Below, piece by piece: positions 32,456-41,488 of a DNA stretch of 43,147 nt. Made by a program: the position numbers and the translations under genes. The stretch is from a bacterium (candidate division B38) B3_B38 (lineage in GTDB: Bacteria > Acidobacteriota > B3-B38 > Guanabaribacteriales > B3-B38). The notes below the pieces were generated by a model. That model searched no databases. It saw only the letters and a list, made by a program, of their open reading frames with translations, and was not told the DNA's origin. Each line of letters starts with the position of its first letter. The first letter of the stretch is position 1. The stretch covers positions 1-43,147 of the forward strand of contig NJBL01000013.1 of the NCBI GenBank assembly GCA_005223145.1, read 5' to 3'.

Positions 32456-32793
32456 AGTACCTATCCTCTTTATTGGTTAATAAAGTAAGCATCAGGAAAT
32501 GGCTTTTTTGGATTAATCTCCATTTTCCTGTATTGATTTACTTGACGGATTTTACCGCAGGATAATTTTGAAGCCAAGTAAAACTGCTGCCAGTCAAAAT
32601 AACGAGAAATAAGAGCAGGAAATATAAAAAGATATTCCACAGCCTGCTTCAGCCTATTAAATCTTCCACATTCTATTACTTATGCAAATATACTCTCCCT
32701 TATTTCCATGGATAATAAGGGCAGAAAATGACGCTGAGTTTGATATAAATCTTGAGCGCCTCAGGAAAGCCAACATTATTCCAGGGGTAACAA

Positions 32794-32821
32794 TGCATAA
32801 TCTTTTAGTAAATATTATGCA
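32794..32821. repeat. Inverted repeat TGCATAAT-12-ATTATGCA
   Basis: Perfect 8-bp arms with a 12-base spacer, so half-site centres are two helical turns apart, as in dimeric repressor sites. It is about 140 bases upstream of thiL. Function unknown. Confidence 0.4.
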
Positions 32822-32892
32822 AATTTTATACCTCTGATCAACTGTGAAATTATACTGCCTACTATCGGGTGTGCCCGAATCATAATTAGCCC

Positions 32893-32921
32893 TTCGCAGA
32901 AAGAGAGATTTACCTTATAAT
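32893..32921 (+). promoter_or_regulatory. Sigma-70-type promoter of the thiL unit
   Basis: TTCGCA (32893-32898; 4/6) and perfect TATAAT (32916-32921) with a 17-base spacer, 42 bases before the thiL start. Confidence 0.55.
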
Positions 32922-32963
32922 GAGAGAGGGGTAAGAGAGTCCATAAATAGAACCCATTACATT

Positions 32964-34031
32964 ATGAAAAAACTGACCGACATAGGGGAGCTTGGCATCA
33001 TCAAAAGATTTCAGCAGCGATTCCCCGTTAAAAGTCCCCGGGTGGTAATGGGAATCGGAGATGACACCGCCATATTGAAGGGGGAAAAGGGGGGTTACGA
33101 GCTATTTACCACCGACATATTAATCGAGGAGGTTCATTTCCGGCGCTCCTCTACCGCTCCCTACCTTCTGGGGAGGAAGTCCCTGGCGGTAAACATCAGT
33201 GATATTGCCGCTATGGGTGGAGAGCCTCAGTACTTTCTCCTCTCCCTGGGAGCGCCTCCGAAGACGACCCTCGACTATCTGGACCAGTTGATGGAAGGGA
33301 TGCTCTACGAAGCCTCCCGCTGGGGGGTATCCTTGATAGGGGGCGATACCTCCTCCTCTCCCGAGAGGCTCATAATAAACATCGCCCTGTGGGGAAGGGT
33401 GAAGAAAAAAGAAGTGCTCACCAGGTCGGGAGCAGGGGTGGGCGACAGCATCTTTGTCAGCGGCAAGCTGGGCAGCTCAGCCATGGGCTTGAAGCTTCTG
33501 CAAAGGGGGTATGGCCTTCAAGGAGAAGAGCTCTCCTCTCCAAAAGGGAAGGGCAAGCCACCCGAGGAGCCTCACATCCGAGAGTGCCTCGCTTCCCACC
33601 TCTCGCCGGAGCCAAGGGTGGAGCTGGGAAAAGCCATAGCCTCCCACCATGTGGCAAGCTCCATGATCGACATCAGCGATGGTCTCTCACGTGACCTCAT
33701 GAATATCTGTCGGGAAAGCCGCACGGGGGCTCAGCTTCTAAAAAACCGTATCCCCCTATCCGAAGCAGTTCTTCATCTTGCCGCCGAGCAAGGAGAAGAC
33801 GCCCACCAATTCGCCCTCCATGGGGGTGAAGATTACGAGCTGTTGTTCACCGTCCCCTCCGACAGGTTGAGGAAGATGGAGAAGCTCCTTGAGAAAGGGT
33901 TGCCCACCCCCGTAACCATGATAGGCTCCATCACCCGACAGGAGCAGGGGCTCACCATGGTTGACCAAGAAGGAAACTGCCAGCCCCTCCTGCCGGGGGG
34001 ATACGAGCACTTCGTTCCCCACAAAATATAG
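32964..34031 (+). CDS. thiL: Thiamine-monophosphate kinase
   Basis: A 355-residue AIR-synthase-fold enzyme that phosphorylates thiamine monophosphate to thiamine diphosphate, the active cofactor. The ATP/Mg motif GIGDDTAIL is at about residues 31-39, TTDILIEEVHF follows, and later VSLIGGDTSSS and DISDGLSRDL are conserved. A longish loop (about residues 183-205, rich in Gly, Lys and Pro) is present. No other thi gene is nearby, consistent with scattered thi genes. Its start ATG is not supported by a strong ribosome site, but the frame begins neatly with KKLTDIGELGIIKRF. Two genes, DUF2062 and tgt, follow closely. Confidence 0.95.
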   Translation: MKKLTDIGELGIIKRFQQRFPVKSPRVVMGIGDDTAILKGEKGGYELFTTDILIEEVHFRRSSTAPYLLGRKSLAVNISDIAAMGGEPQYFLLSLGAPPKTTLDYLDQLMEGMLYEASRWGVSLIGGDTSSSPERLIINIALWGRVKKKEVLTRSGAGVGDSIFVSGKLGSSAMGLKLLQRGYGLQGEELSSPKGKGKPPEEPHIRECLASHLSPEPRVELGKAIASHHVASSMIDISDGLSRDLMNICRESRTGAQLLKNRIPLSEAVLHLAAEQGEDAHQFALHGGEDYELLFTVPSDRLRKMEKLLEKGLPTPVTMIGSITRQEQGLTMVDQEGNCQPLLPGGYEHFVPHKI

Positions 34032-34055
34032 CAGAGCCCAGCATTGTGAAATATT

Positions 34056-34550
34056 ATGTTTAGTGGTAGAGGCAAAAAGATACTGAAGACTCTTCTGGGG
34101 TTGAACGACACCGTGCATAGAACTGCTCTCGCCTTTGCCCTGGGAATCTTCATCGGCTTAAGCCCCCTGCTCGGTCTTCAAACCCTGCTGGCGCTGTTCA
34201 TCGCTTTCGCTTTTAAGCTGAACCGGGCAGCCGTTCTTGTAGGAACCCTGGTGAACAACCCGTGGACCATTCCCCTCATATATCCTGCCGAGTTCCTTCT
34301 GGGAGCCTCCCTGCTGGGCTCACCAGGACATGCGCTCTCTGGGTTAAAATGGGGCTCATTTTTATCGCTCTCGGTCTTAGAGCAGATAAAGAGCATTCTG
34401 CTGCCTATCTTTTTCGGATACATCCTTGTGGGTATAGGAATCGCCATTGGGGCTTACTTCGTAACCTTTCGCCTGATATTTTCTTACCGCCAGAAGGCAT
34501 CTCTGACAGAGTCCTCCACCCAGCACCCCGGCGGAGGCCATCCCTTATAA
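34056..34550 (+). CDS. DUF2062 membrane protein
   Basis: A 164-residue protein with three or four hydrophobic helices and the family signature HRTALAFALGIFIGLSPLLG plus the NNPWTIPLIYPAEFLLG motif. DUF2062 proteins are often fused or linked to glycosyltransferases; no partner is fused here. It lies 24 bases after thiL and 28 bases before tgt on the same strand. Function unknown; membrane role in lipid-linked sugar handling is only inferred from family context. The C-terminal tail is short and polar. Confidence 0.85.
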   Translation: MFSGRGKKILKTLLGLNDTVHRTALAFALGIFIGLSPLLGLQTLLALFIAFAFKLNRAAVLVGTLVNNPWTIPLIYPAEFLLGASLLGSPGHALSGLKWGSFLSLSVLEQIKSILLPIFFGYILVGIGIAIGAYFVTFRLIFSYRQKASLTESSTQHPGGGHPL

Positions 34551-34575
34551 ACAGAGGTGCCTGAGGAGAAGGTGA

Positions 34576-35688
<1,113 letters not shown>

Positions 35689-35704
35689 GGGAGAGAAGAA
35701 AAGT

Positions 35705-35730
35705 GCTCCGATCTCGGAGTTAAATTTTTT
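35705..35730 (+). terminator. Terminator/attenuator between tgt and yajC
   Basis: CTCCG (35706-35710) pairs with CGGAG (35715-35719) over a 4-base loop, and a run of six T (35725-35730) follows after a short spacer. It may end tgt transcription or dampen read-through into yajC. Confidence 0.6.
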
Positions 35731-35771
35731 ATAAAAAGAGAAAACGATTTGCTTCAGGAGGTTTAAACTTT

Positions 35772-36080
35772 ATGAGCTTAAGCCTTTTTATGATGGCTCA
35801 GCCCCAAGGCGGCGGTGCAGGGTGGATGGGGCTCCTTCCCCTTATCATTATCTTTGCCATCTTCTACTTTCTCATGATAAGCCCCATGCGGCGTAAGCAG
35901 AAGAGGCTTCAGATGTTGATAAGCAACCTCAAAACCGGTGATAAGATAATCACTACCGGTGGTGTCTACGGCACCATCATTGGGGTTAGCGAGGACCGTA
36001 TCCAGCTGAGAATAACCGAGCGGGTGAATATCGACTTAGCTAAAAATGCCGTAGCAGGTCTGCAACCGGAGAGAAAGTAA
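35772..36080 (+). CDS. yajC: Preprotein translocase subunit YajC
   Basis: A 102-residue small membrane protein with one N-terminal helix (LPLIIIFAIFYFLMISPMRR) and a cytosolic domain with ISNLKTGDKIITTGGVYGTI, typical of YajC. It associates with SecDF-YidC in protein secretion. AGGAGG at 35756-35761 is ten bases before the ATG. An HD-domain gene lies between it and secD, which is unusual. Confidence 0.95.
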   Translation: MSLSLFMMAQPQGGGAGWMGLLPLIIIFAIFYFLMISPMRRKQKRLQMLISNLKTGDKIITTGGVYGTIIGVSEDRIQLRITERVNIDLAKNAVAGLQPERK

Positions 36081-36170
36081 TCCCTTTCTGCTTCCCGGCA
36101 CTTCACCCATATCCGGCAAGCTAAAAATGGGGTTAAGTTCTGAGTTTTACCTCGCAAAAGAGGTCAATTA

Positions 36171-36857
36171 ATGAGAGACAGATATACCACCACCAGAGGT
36201 ACCATATTATCCACTATAATGTCCAACCAAATGGTAAAGTCCTATGTGGAGCAATCAGATAAGTACCTGGAGGCGGCGGGTTATACAGAGCATGGTCTGA
36301 GACATGCGGAGTTTACCGCTCAGATGTCGGGGGAGATCATAACCTGCCTCGGCTACCCCTTTAAAGATGCCGAGTTGGCTTCCATAGCTGGCTTCCTCCA
36401 CGATATTGGGAACTTCATGGGGAGAGAGAACCACGGTATAGCCGGGGCTCTGCTGGTGCAGCCTATTTTGCTCTCCCTGGGTATGTCCCCCATAGAGGTT
36501 GCCTGTGTTATGGGAGCTATTGCCAACCATGAGGAGGAAAAGCTCACGCCAGCCGACTCCATCTCGGCTGCGGTGGTCATTGCCGATAAAGCCGATGTCC
36601 ACCGCTCAAGGGTCCGCAGTACCAAATTTATCGATTTTGATGTTCACGATCGAGTGAACCATGCCGCCACTGACTCCAAATTGAATATCGACCCCGAGGA
36701 AAAAACCATAACCCTCAGCCTGAGCATCGACACCGAAATTTCACCGGTGATGGAATACTTCGAGATATTCCTCTCCCGAATGGTGATCTGCCAAAAGGCA
36801 GCCATTGTGCTCGGCTGTAAATTTCAGTTGATAATCAACGATACCCGATTAGTCTAA
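36171..36857 (+). CDS. HD-domain metal-dependent phosphohydrolase
   Basis: A 228-residue protein with His41, His45, FLHDIGN (His77-Asp78), a later His88 and a distant ADKAD: the HD metal-site pattern. The N-terminus RYTTTRGTILSTIMSNQMVK and the C-terminal half are less conserved. Most HD proteins hydrolyse phosphate esters or nucleotides; substrate unknown. AGAGG precedes the ATG. It sits between yajC and secD, 12 bases from secD, so it shares its regulation. No GGDEF or HD-GYP signature was seen. Confidence 0.85.
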   Translation: MRDRYTTTRGTILSTIMSNQMVKSYVEQSDKYLEAAGYTEHGLRHAEFTAQMSGEIITCLGYPFKDAELASIAGFLHDIGNFMGRENHGIAGALLVQPILLSLGMSPIEVACVMGAIANHEEEKLTPADSISAAVVIADKADVHRSRVRSTKFIDFDVHDRVNHAATDSKLNIDPEEKTITLSLSIDTEISPVMEYFEIFLSRMVICQKAAIVLGCKFQLIINDTRLV

Positions 36858-36869
36858 AAAGGACAGACT

Positions 36870-38438
36870 ATGCCAAAAAAGATTGTCTGGAGGATAGTGC
36901 TGATTGTGACTATCGTTGGGCTCTCCCTCTTCCTGATATACCCTCCCCAGGAAAAGATAAAGCTGGGACTCGACCTTAAAGGGGGGAGCCATCTTGTCCT
37001 TCAGGTTAATATCGAAGATGCCCTGGAGAACGAGGTGGACCAAGCCCGGGAGTGGCTGGCAGACTCTCTCATTGACGAATCGATACCCTTCTCTGAGGTG
37101 GTGAGAAAAGAGGACCGCACCCTGGAAATCATAGCAGAGGCGCCCCAGGAAGAGCCGATAAAAGAGATGCTGAAGGATAGGATGCCCTCCTGGGACTACA
37201 CCCTTCACCGGGAGAGACCAAACCGCTGGGTTCTCAGCTTTAAAGAATCCGCCATCAAGGAGATGGAGGAGAGAACCGTGCGTCAGGCTCTGAATACCCT
37301 GCGCAATCGGGTGGATGAATTCGGGGTGGAAGAGCCTACCATCCAGCGGCAAGGCCTGGGGGGGAATCGGATAGTCCTCGAGCTCCCCGGTCTGGACGAT
37401 CCGGGGAGGGTAAAGGAGAAAATCAAAACTGTCGCTCAACTGGAATGGAAAGAAGTGGTCTCCGGTCCCTACCCCTCCCGAGAGGAAGCCATGAGACAGC
37501 TTCAGAGCACCTTGCCCGATGGTACCGAGCTGCTCCCCGTGGTGGGACAAAACCAGTTTGGCGAAGGGACCACCCCTTACATTTTGTTGAGAAAGGCATC
37601 CGTGGTTACTGGCAAAGACCTGAAAAATGCCTACCGCAGCGCCGATGAGAACAACCTCCCGGCAGTCTCCTTCTCCCTCAATGCCGAAGGGTCGCGCATA
37701 TTCAGCCGCTACACTGCCCAGCATATTGGTGATTTGTTAGCTATTGTCCTGGATGATAAGGTGCACTCATATCCAGTGATTCGCACTCGCATAACCGGCG
37801 ATGGGCAGATAACCGGCAGCTTCACTATTCAGGAAGCCGAAGATTTAGCCCTACTACTGAGATCGGGGGCTCTGCCGGCTTCCATGACCTACCTGGAAGA
37901 GCGGAGCGTAGGTCCCTCCCTCGGCAGGGACTCCATCAGGCTGGGCATCTATGCAGCGGTCATCGGTCTGCTTCTGGTCATCCTCTTTATGTTAATTTAT
38001 TACAAGAAATCGGGCATTAATGCGGTGGTGGCGCTGCTGCTCAATATAGTTATCGTTCTGGGGGTCTTAGCCTATTTCAGAGCAGCCCTGACCCTGCCGG
38101 GGATTGCCGGCTTTATTCTGACTATAGGGATGGCGGTGGATGCCAATGTGCTGATATTTGAGCGTATTCGGGAAGAGCTGCGAGAGGGGAAGAGTGTGAG
38201 GACAGCGGTAAGCTCGGGGTTCCGCAAGGCGTGGCGCACCATTCTGGATGCTAACCTCACTACCCTCATTGCCGCCCTCTTCCTCTTACAATTTGGCACT
38301 GGCCCGGTGAAAGGTTTTGCCGTCACCCTCAGTGTGGGGGTACTGGCGAGCATGTTTACCGCGGTCTTCGTCTCCAGAACTATCTTTGAGGCGCTCATCT
38401 TCCGCCGCGGTCCGCGGGTAGAAAAGCTGAGCATATAA
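36870..38438 (+). CDS. secD: Protein-export membrane protein SecD
   Basis: A 522-residue RND-type membrane protein. It uses proton motive force to pull translocated polypeptides out of the SecYEG channel on the periplasmic side. After the first helix comes LGLDLKGGSHLVLQV, a large periplasmic region (about residues 45-345) with LRNRVDEFGVEEPTIQRQG, then five membrane segments with conserved GMAVDANVLIFERIREEL and the coupling Asp. ATG 36870 is followed by secF after 3 bases. It has no fusion with SecF. Confidence 0.97.
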   Translation: MPKKIVWRIVLIVTIVGLSLFLIYPPQEKIKLGLDLKGGSHLVLQVNIEDALENEVDQAREWLADSLIDESIPFSEVVRKEDRTLEIIAEAPQEEPIKEMLKDRMPSWDYTLHRERPNRWVLSFKESAIKEMEERTVRQALNTLRNRVDEFGVEEPTIQRQGLGGNRIVLELPGLDDPGRVKEKIKTVAQLEWKEVVSGPYPSREEAMRQLQSTLPDGTELLPVVGQNQFGEGTTPYILLRKASVVTGKDLKNAYRSADENNLPAVSFSLNAEGSRIFSRYTAQHIGDLLAIVLDDKVHSYPVIRTRITGDGQITGSFTIQEAEDLALLLRSGALPASMTYLEERSVGPSLGRDSIRLGIYAAVIGLLLVILFMLIYYKKSGINAVVALLLNIVIVLGVLAYFRAALTLPGIAGFILTIGMAVDANVLIFERIREELREGKSVRTAVSSGFRKAWRTILDANLTTLIAALFLLQFGTGPVKGFAVTLSVGVLASMFTAVFVSRTIFEALIFRRGPRVEKLSI

Positions 38439-38441
38439 GCT

Positions 38442-39620
38442 ATGAGATTATTCCGTGATACCAATATAGACTTCTTGGGCAAGAGGTATATCTTTCTCAG
38501 CCTGTCGGGGCTGTTAATCCTCATCGGAATAATCTTCGTCATTATGAAAGGGGGGCTTAATTACGGAATAGACTTTGCCGGAGGGACTATGATCCGTATC
38601 ATCTTCCAGACCCCACCTCCCATAGATAACATTAGGATTAGACTGGCGAATCTCAACCTGGGGGATACCGAGATCAAGACCTTTGGTGATGAAAGGGAGG
38701 TATTAATCAGGGTAGAGAGGATTACCCCCCGCGGAGGGGAAAATGATACAGGCCCGGGGCAATCGGAAAAAACCCTGGAGGAAATGGCTTCGGAGATGGT
38801 TATCAACTCCTTCCGCAGCTCTACCGAACAAGACGCCCTCAAAAATGGGCTTATCGACCTCAACAACACCGGCAGAGAGGTGATCCACCGGGTTCTTGAA
38901 GAGAGGTCAGCCTCAGCTTCCATTTCAGAGGAGATAGCTCGGCAAATCGTTGAGCTGCGAGACGAAAACAGGGGCTTGCTGAACAGCTTCGAGCAACTCT
39001 CTTCAATTCCCGGAATGAGCCAGGAGATAATGAATACCCTGAAAGGGAATTTCTTCCTGGGGAGCTTTCATGTCGCTCAGGTGGAGATGGTGGGACCCAA
39101 GGTGGGAGCTGACCTCCGCCGGAAGGCGATCTATGCTATCAGTTTTGCCCTCATAGGAATCCTCTTCTACATCACCATTCGCTTCCAGTTCCGCTACGCC
39201 ATAGCGGCTATCATCGCTCTGGTGCACGATGTCACCATCACCACCTCTCTTTTCGCTATGTCAGGAAGGGAGTTCAATCTGCCCATCGTGGCCGCGCTAC
39301 TGACTATTCTCGGGTACTCTCTGAACGATACTATTGTGGTCTTCGACAGAGTAAGGGACAACATGAAGTTCATGAGAAGAGAGAGCTTAGAAAGGGTCAT
39401 TAACAAGAGCATCAATCAGACCCTTGGCCGCACTATATTGACATCTACCACCACCCTTATTGTGGTCTTGTGCCTTTATTTCATCGGAGGAGCAGTAATT
39501 AACAGCTTCGCCTATGTAATGCTGGTGGGAGTAGTAGTAGGAACCTATTCCTCTATGTATATTGCCAGCCCGGTGCTGGTCGTCTGGCATCAAATCTCCC
39601 CGGCTAAAGGTAAACGATAA
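38442..39620 (+). CDS. secF: Protein-export membrane protein SecF with enlarged periplasmic domain
   Basis: A 392-residue SecF, partner of SecD. Motifs LNYGIDFAGGTM at about residues 39-50 and, later, VEMVGPKVGADL, LGYSLNDTIVVFDRVRDNMK and ISSTLIV-like TTTLIVVLCLYFIGG are intact, and six helices are present. It is about 70 residues longer than E. coli SecF. The extra length is between residues about 92 and 213 (Glu/Ser-rich, helical, with NSFRSSTEQDALKNGLIDLN), inside the first periplasmic domain. Start and neighbour spacing (3 bases after secD) imply co-translation. DUF456 gene follows 42 bases later. Confidence 0.96.
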   Translation: MRLFRDTNIDFLGKRYIFLSLSGLLILIGIIFVIMKGGLNYGIDFAGGTMIRIIFQTPPPIDNIRIRLANLNLGDTEIKTFGDEREVLIRVERITPRGGENDTGPGQSEKTLEEMASEMVINSFRSSTEQDALKNGLIDLNNTGREVIHRVLEERSASASISEEIARQIVELRDENRGLLNSFEQLSSIPGMSQEIMNTLKGNFFLGSFHVAQVEMVGPKVGADLRRKAIYAISFALIGILFYITIRFQFRYAIAAIIALVHDVTITTSLFAMSGREFNLPIVAALLTILGYSLNDTIVVFDRVRDNMKFMRRESLERVINKSINQTLGRTILTSTTTLIVVLCLYFIGGAVINSFAYVMLVGVVVGTYSSMYIASPVLVVWHQISPAKGKR

Positions 39621-39662
39621 TCCTTTTGGGGAATAATAACCCCCACCAATTCTCTTTGCGCA

Positions 39663-40172
39663 GTGGCATTTAAAATAATCGGCTACATTCTTCTCTACCT
39701 TTTTCTTTTGGGAGGGCTGCTATCTATCATCTTCGCCCTGCCAGGCACAGCTATCATCGCCGGGGTAGCCTTTATCTATGCTCTTCTGACCCATTTTGAT
39801 AAGCTCGGTCTGAACCCTCTGCTTCTTATAGCTTTTATAGCTGTGGTAGCCGAGCTGCTGGAGTTCCTTGCCGGGGCAGCCGGAGCATCCAAGTTTGGGG
39901 CTTCTCGCTGGGGAATGTTAGGGGCGGTGGTCGGTGCAATAACCGGTGCCATCCTGATGGCTCCCCTCTTCTTTGGGTTGGGAGCCCTGCTGGGTGCTAT
40001 TGCCGGTGCCTTTACCGGGTCTTTCTTGCTGGAATACCTTTCGGGAAAGAATCTCACTGAAGCTCTCCAGGCAGGGGTGGGCTCTCTGCTGGGGAGGGTA
40101 GCCGCTATAGTGATAAAGTCCCTGCTGGGGGTCATCCAAATCGTCATCATAACCTACACACTTATTGCTTGA
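39663..40172 (+). CDS. DUF456 membrane protein
   Basis: A 169-residue protein of alternating hydrophobic helices with Gly/Ala-rich packing (GTAIIAGVAFIYAL, AELLEFLAGAAGASKFGASR, GAVVGAITGAILMAPLFFGL). DUF456 signature is visible. It has no known biochemical role. GTG 39663 is the likely start; ribosome site is poor. It follows secF after 42 bases and ends before a strong promoter for the Tol genes, so it closes the sec unit. Confidence 0.85.
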   Translation: MAFKIIGYILLYLFLLGGLLSIIFALPGTAIIAGVAFIYALLTHFDKLGLNPLLLIAFIAVVAELLEFLAGAAGASKFGASRWGMLGAVVGAITGAILMAPLFFGLGALLGAIAGAFTGSFLLEYLSGKNLTEALQAGVGSLLGRVAAIVIKSLLGVIQIVIITYTLIA

Positions 40173-40248
40173 GCCAGAAACATCCCTTAAATCAGGGGGT
40201 TATGGCTTTGTTCCCTCCGTTATCTGTTTTATATCCTGAGCTTTTAGA

Positions 40249-40277
40249 TTGACTTTTATCGTATTTGATGGTATAAA
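40249..40277 (+). promoter_or_regulatory. Sigma-70-type promoter of the Tol/TonB operon
   Basis: TTGACT (40249-40254), 17 bases, TATAAA (40272-40277), preceded by TGG (extended -10). The leader before ATG 40293 is only about 10 bases. Confidence 0.75.
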
Positions 40278-40292
40278 AAATAAAAAGGTGTA

Positions 40293-41048
40293 ATGATGTT
40301 GTCCTGGGGATTGAGTATTTGTATGTTAATGGAACAGCCCCTTGCTTTCCGGGGGAGCGTGGTAGATTTGATAAAAACTGCCAGTCCCCTGGTGAAAGGG
40401 GTGCTTCTTATTTTGTTATTCTTCTCCATCGTCTCCTGGGCCATCATGGCAGATAAATACCGGCTCATTAAAAGAGCCAAGCGTCAGAGCAGGGCTTTCT
40501 TGCAGATTTTTCGCAAAAGCGGGAAATTCTCGGAGGTAAATGCCGTCTGCCAGAACCTGAAACACAGCCCACTGGTGGGGTTGTTCTTGGCCGCCTTTAA
40601 CGAACTGAACTACCAGCTCAGAACAAGCTATCTTAAGGCAAACCCCGAGAAGGTAGACGTATCGGTTAAACCGAAGATGACGGTATATAACTTAGACAGC
40701 ATAAATCGAGCTCTGCAACGAGCCTCCATGGTAGAGGTGAACAAGTTAGAGCGCAGCCTCAATTTTTTAGCTACCACTGCCAGCGTCTCCCCCTTCATAG
40801 GGCTCTTCGGCACCGTCATGGGCATCGTCAGCGCCTTTCAGGCTATCGGGCTTAGAGGAACTGCCAACCTGGCTATGGTGGCCCCTGGCATATCGGAAGC
40901 TCTGGTGGCTACCGCTGGAGGATTGCTGGCAGCCATACCTGCAGTCATCGGTTACAACTACTTCCTCAACAAGATAAAAATCCTGGCATCGGAGATGGAC
41001 GATTTCTCCTCCGAATTTATCAGTATAACCGAGAGAAACTTCACCTGA
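40293..41048 (+). CDS. tolQ: TolQ/ExbB-type proton channel protein
   Basis: A 251-residue inner-membrane protein with three helices. The central TM motif ATTASVSPFIGLFGTVMGIV and the C-terminal GISEALVATAGGLLAAIPAV are the family's diagnostic motifs. With ExbD/TolR it converts proton flow into mechanical energy. ATG 40293 is supported by AAGG close upstream; a further ATG at 40329 is an alternative. Position before ExbD/TolR, TonB/TolA and TolB genes, with tolB present, supports the Tol name. The cytoplasmic loop between helices 1 and 2 is polar as expected. Confidence 0.93.
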   Translation: MMLSWGLSICMLMEQPLAFRGSVVDLIKTASPLVKGVLLILLFFSIVSWAIMADKYRLIKRAKRQSRAFLQIFRKSGKFSEVNAVCQNLKHSPLVGLFLAAFNELNYQLRTSYLKANPEKVDVSVKPKMTVYNLDSINRALQRASMVEVNKLERSLNFLATTASVSPFIGLFGTVMGIVSAFQAIGLRGTANLAMVAPGISEALVATAGGLLAAIPAVIGYNYFLNKIKILASEMDDFSSEFISITERNFT

Positions 41049-41055
41049 GGCCACT

Positions 41056-41484
41056 ATGGAACTTCACGAAAGGGAGAGAAGGACAACCGGCTCCTTGAGC
41101 CAGATGAATGTGATACCTCTGGTAGATGTGGTGCTGGTGCTATTGATTATCTTTATGATCACCGCCCCCTTTATGTATCACGGCATAGATGTGAACTTGC
41201 CCGAAACCGTCTCGGGAAAGGATACCTCTGCCAGGCGGTTCGTCATCAGCATCAGAGCAGACCGACGCATCTATATAAATAAAGACCCGGTCCATATAAA
41301 CCTCCTGGACGACCGTCTATCCAAAATAGCTCTGCTGGGCCCCAACTTACCGGTATTCCTCCGGGCAGATAAGGATGTCCCCTATGGATTTGTGCTCCTC
41401 ATAATGGACAAGGTGAGGGGGGCAGGGATAGAACAGGTTATGATGGTCACCACCCCCTTGCCCGAGACTGCCCAGAAAAGATAG
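41056..41484 (+). CDS. tolR: TolR/ExbD-type energy-transducing protein
   Basis: A 142-residue protein with one N-terminal membrane helix (VIPLVDVVLVLLIIFMITAP). The key proton-carrying Asp is at residue 24. A periplasmic domain of about 100 residues follows, including VNLPETVSGKDTSARRFVIS. It completes the proton-driven motor with TolQ. GAGG of the upstream stop region is just before ATG 41056, seven bases after tolQ. ExbD and TolR are paralogues; the TolB gene further on favours TolR. Confidence 0.93.
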   Translation: MELHERERRTTGSLSQMNVIPLVDVVLVLLIIFMITAPFMYHGIDVNLPETVSGKDTSARRFVISIRADRRIYINKDPVHINLLDDRLSKIALLGPNLPVFLRADKDVPYGFVLLIMDKVRGAGIEQVMMVTTPLPETAQKR

Positions 41485-41488
41485 CGCT

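Larger units (their letters stand above)
32456..32963. other. 508-base AT-rich intergenic region
   Basis: No gene of convincing length or ribosome site. It contains an 8-bp inverted repeat, TGCATAAT (32794-32801) and ATTATGCA (32814-32821), with 12-base spacing, and the thiL promoter at 32893-32921. No known riboswitch recognised, and in particular no TPP-riboswitch signature before thiL. Confidence 0.65.

Noticed and set aside
36849-37724. Long minus-strand open frame of about 291 codons opposite secD
   Set aside because: It lies fully antisense to secD, which is complete and strongly conserved. The opposite frame is open because of codon bias.
39621-39650. GGGG...CCCC hairpin after secF
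   Set aside because: Only four pairs, no T-run; downstream DUF456 gene probably read through.
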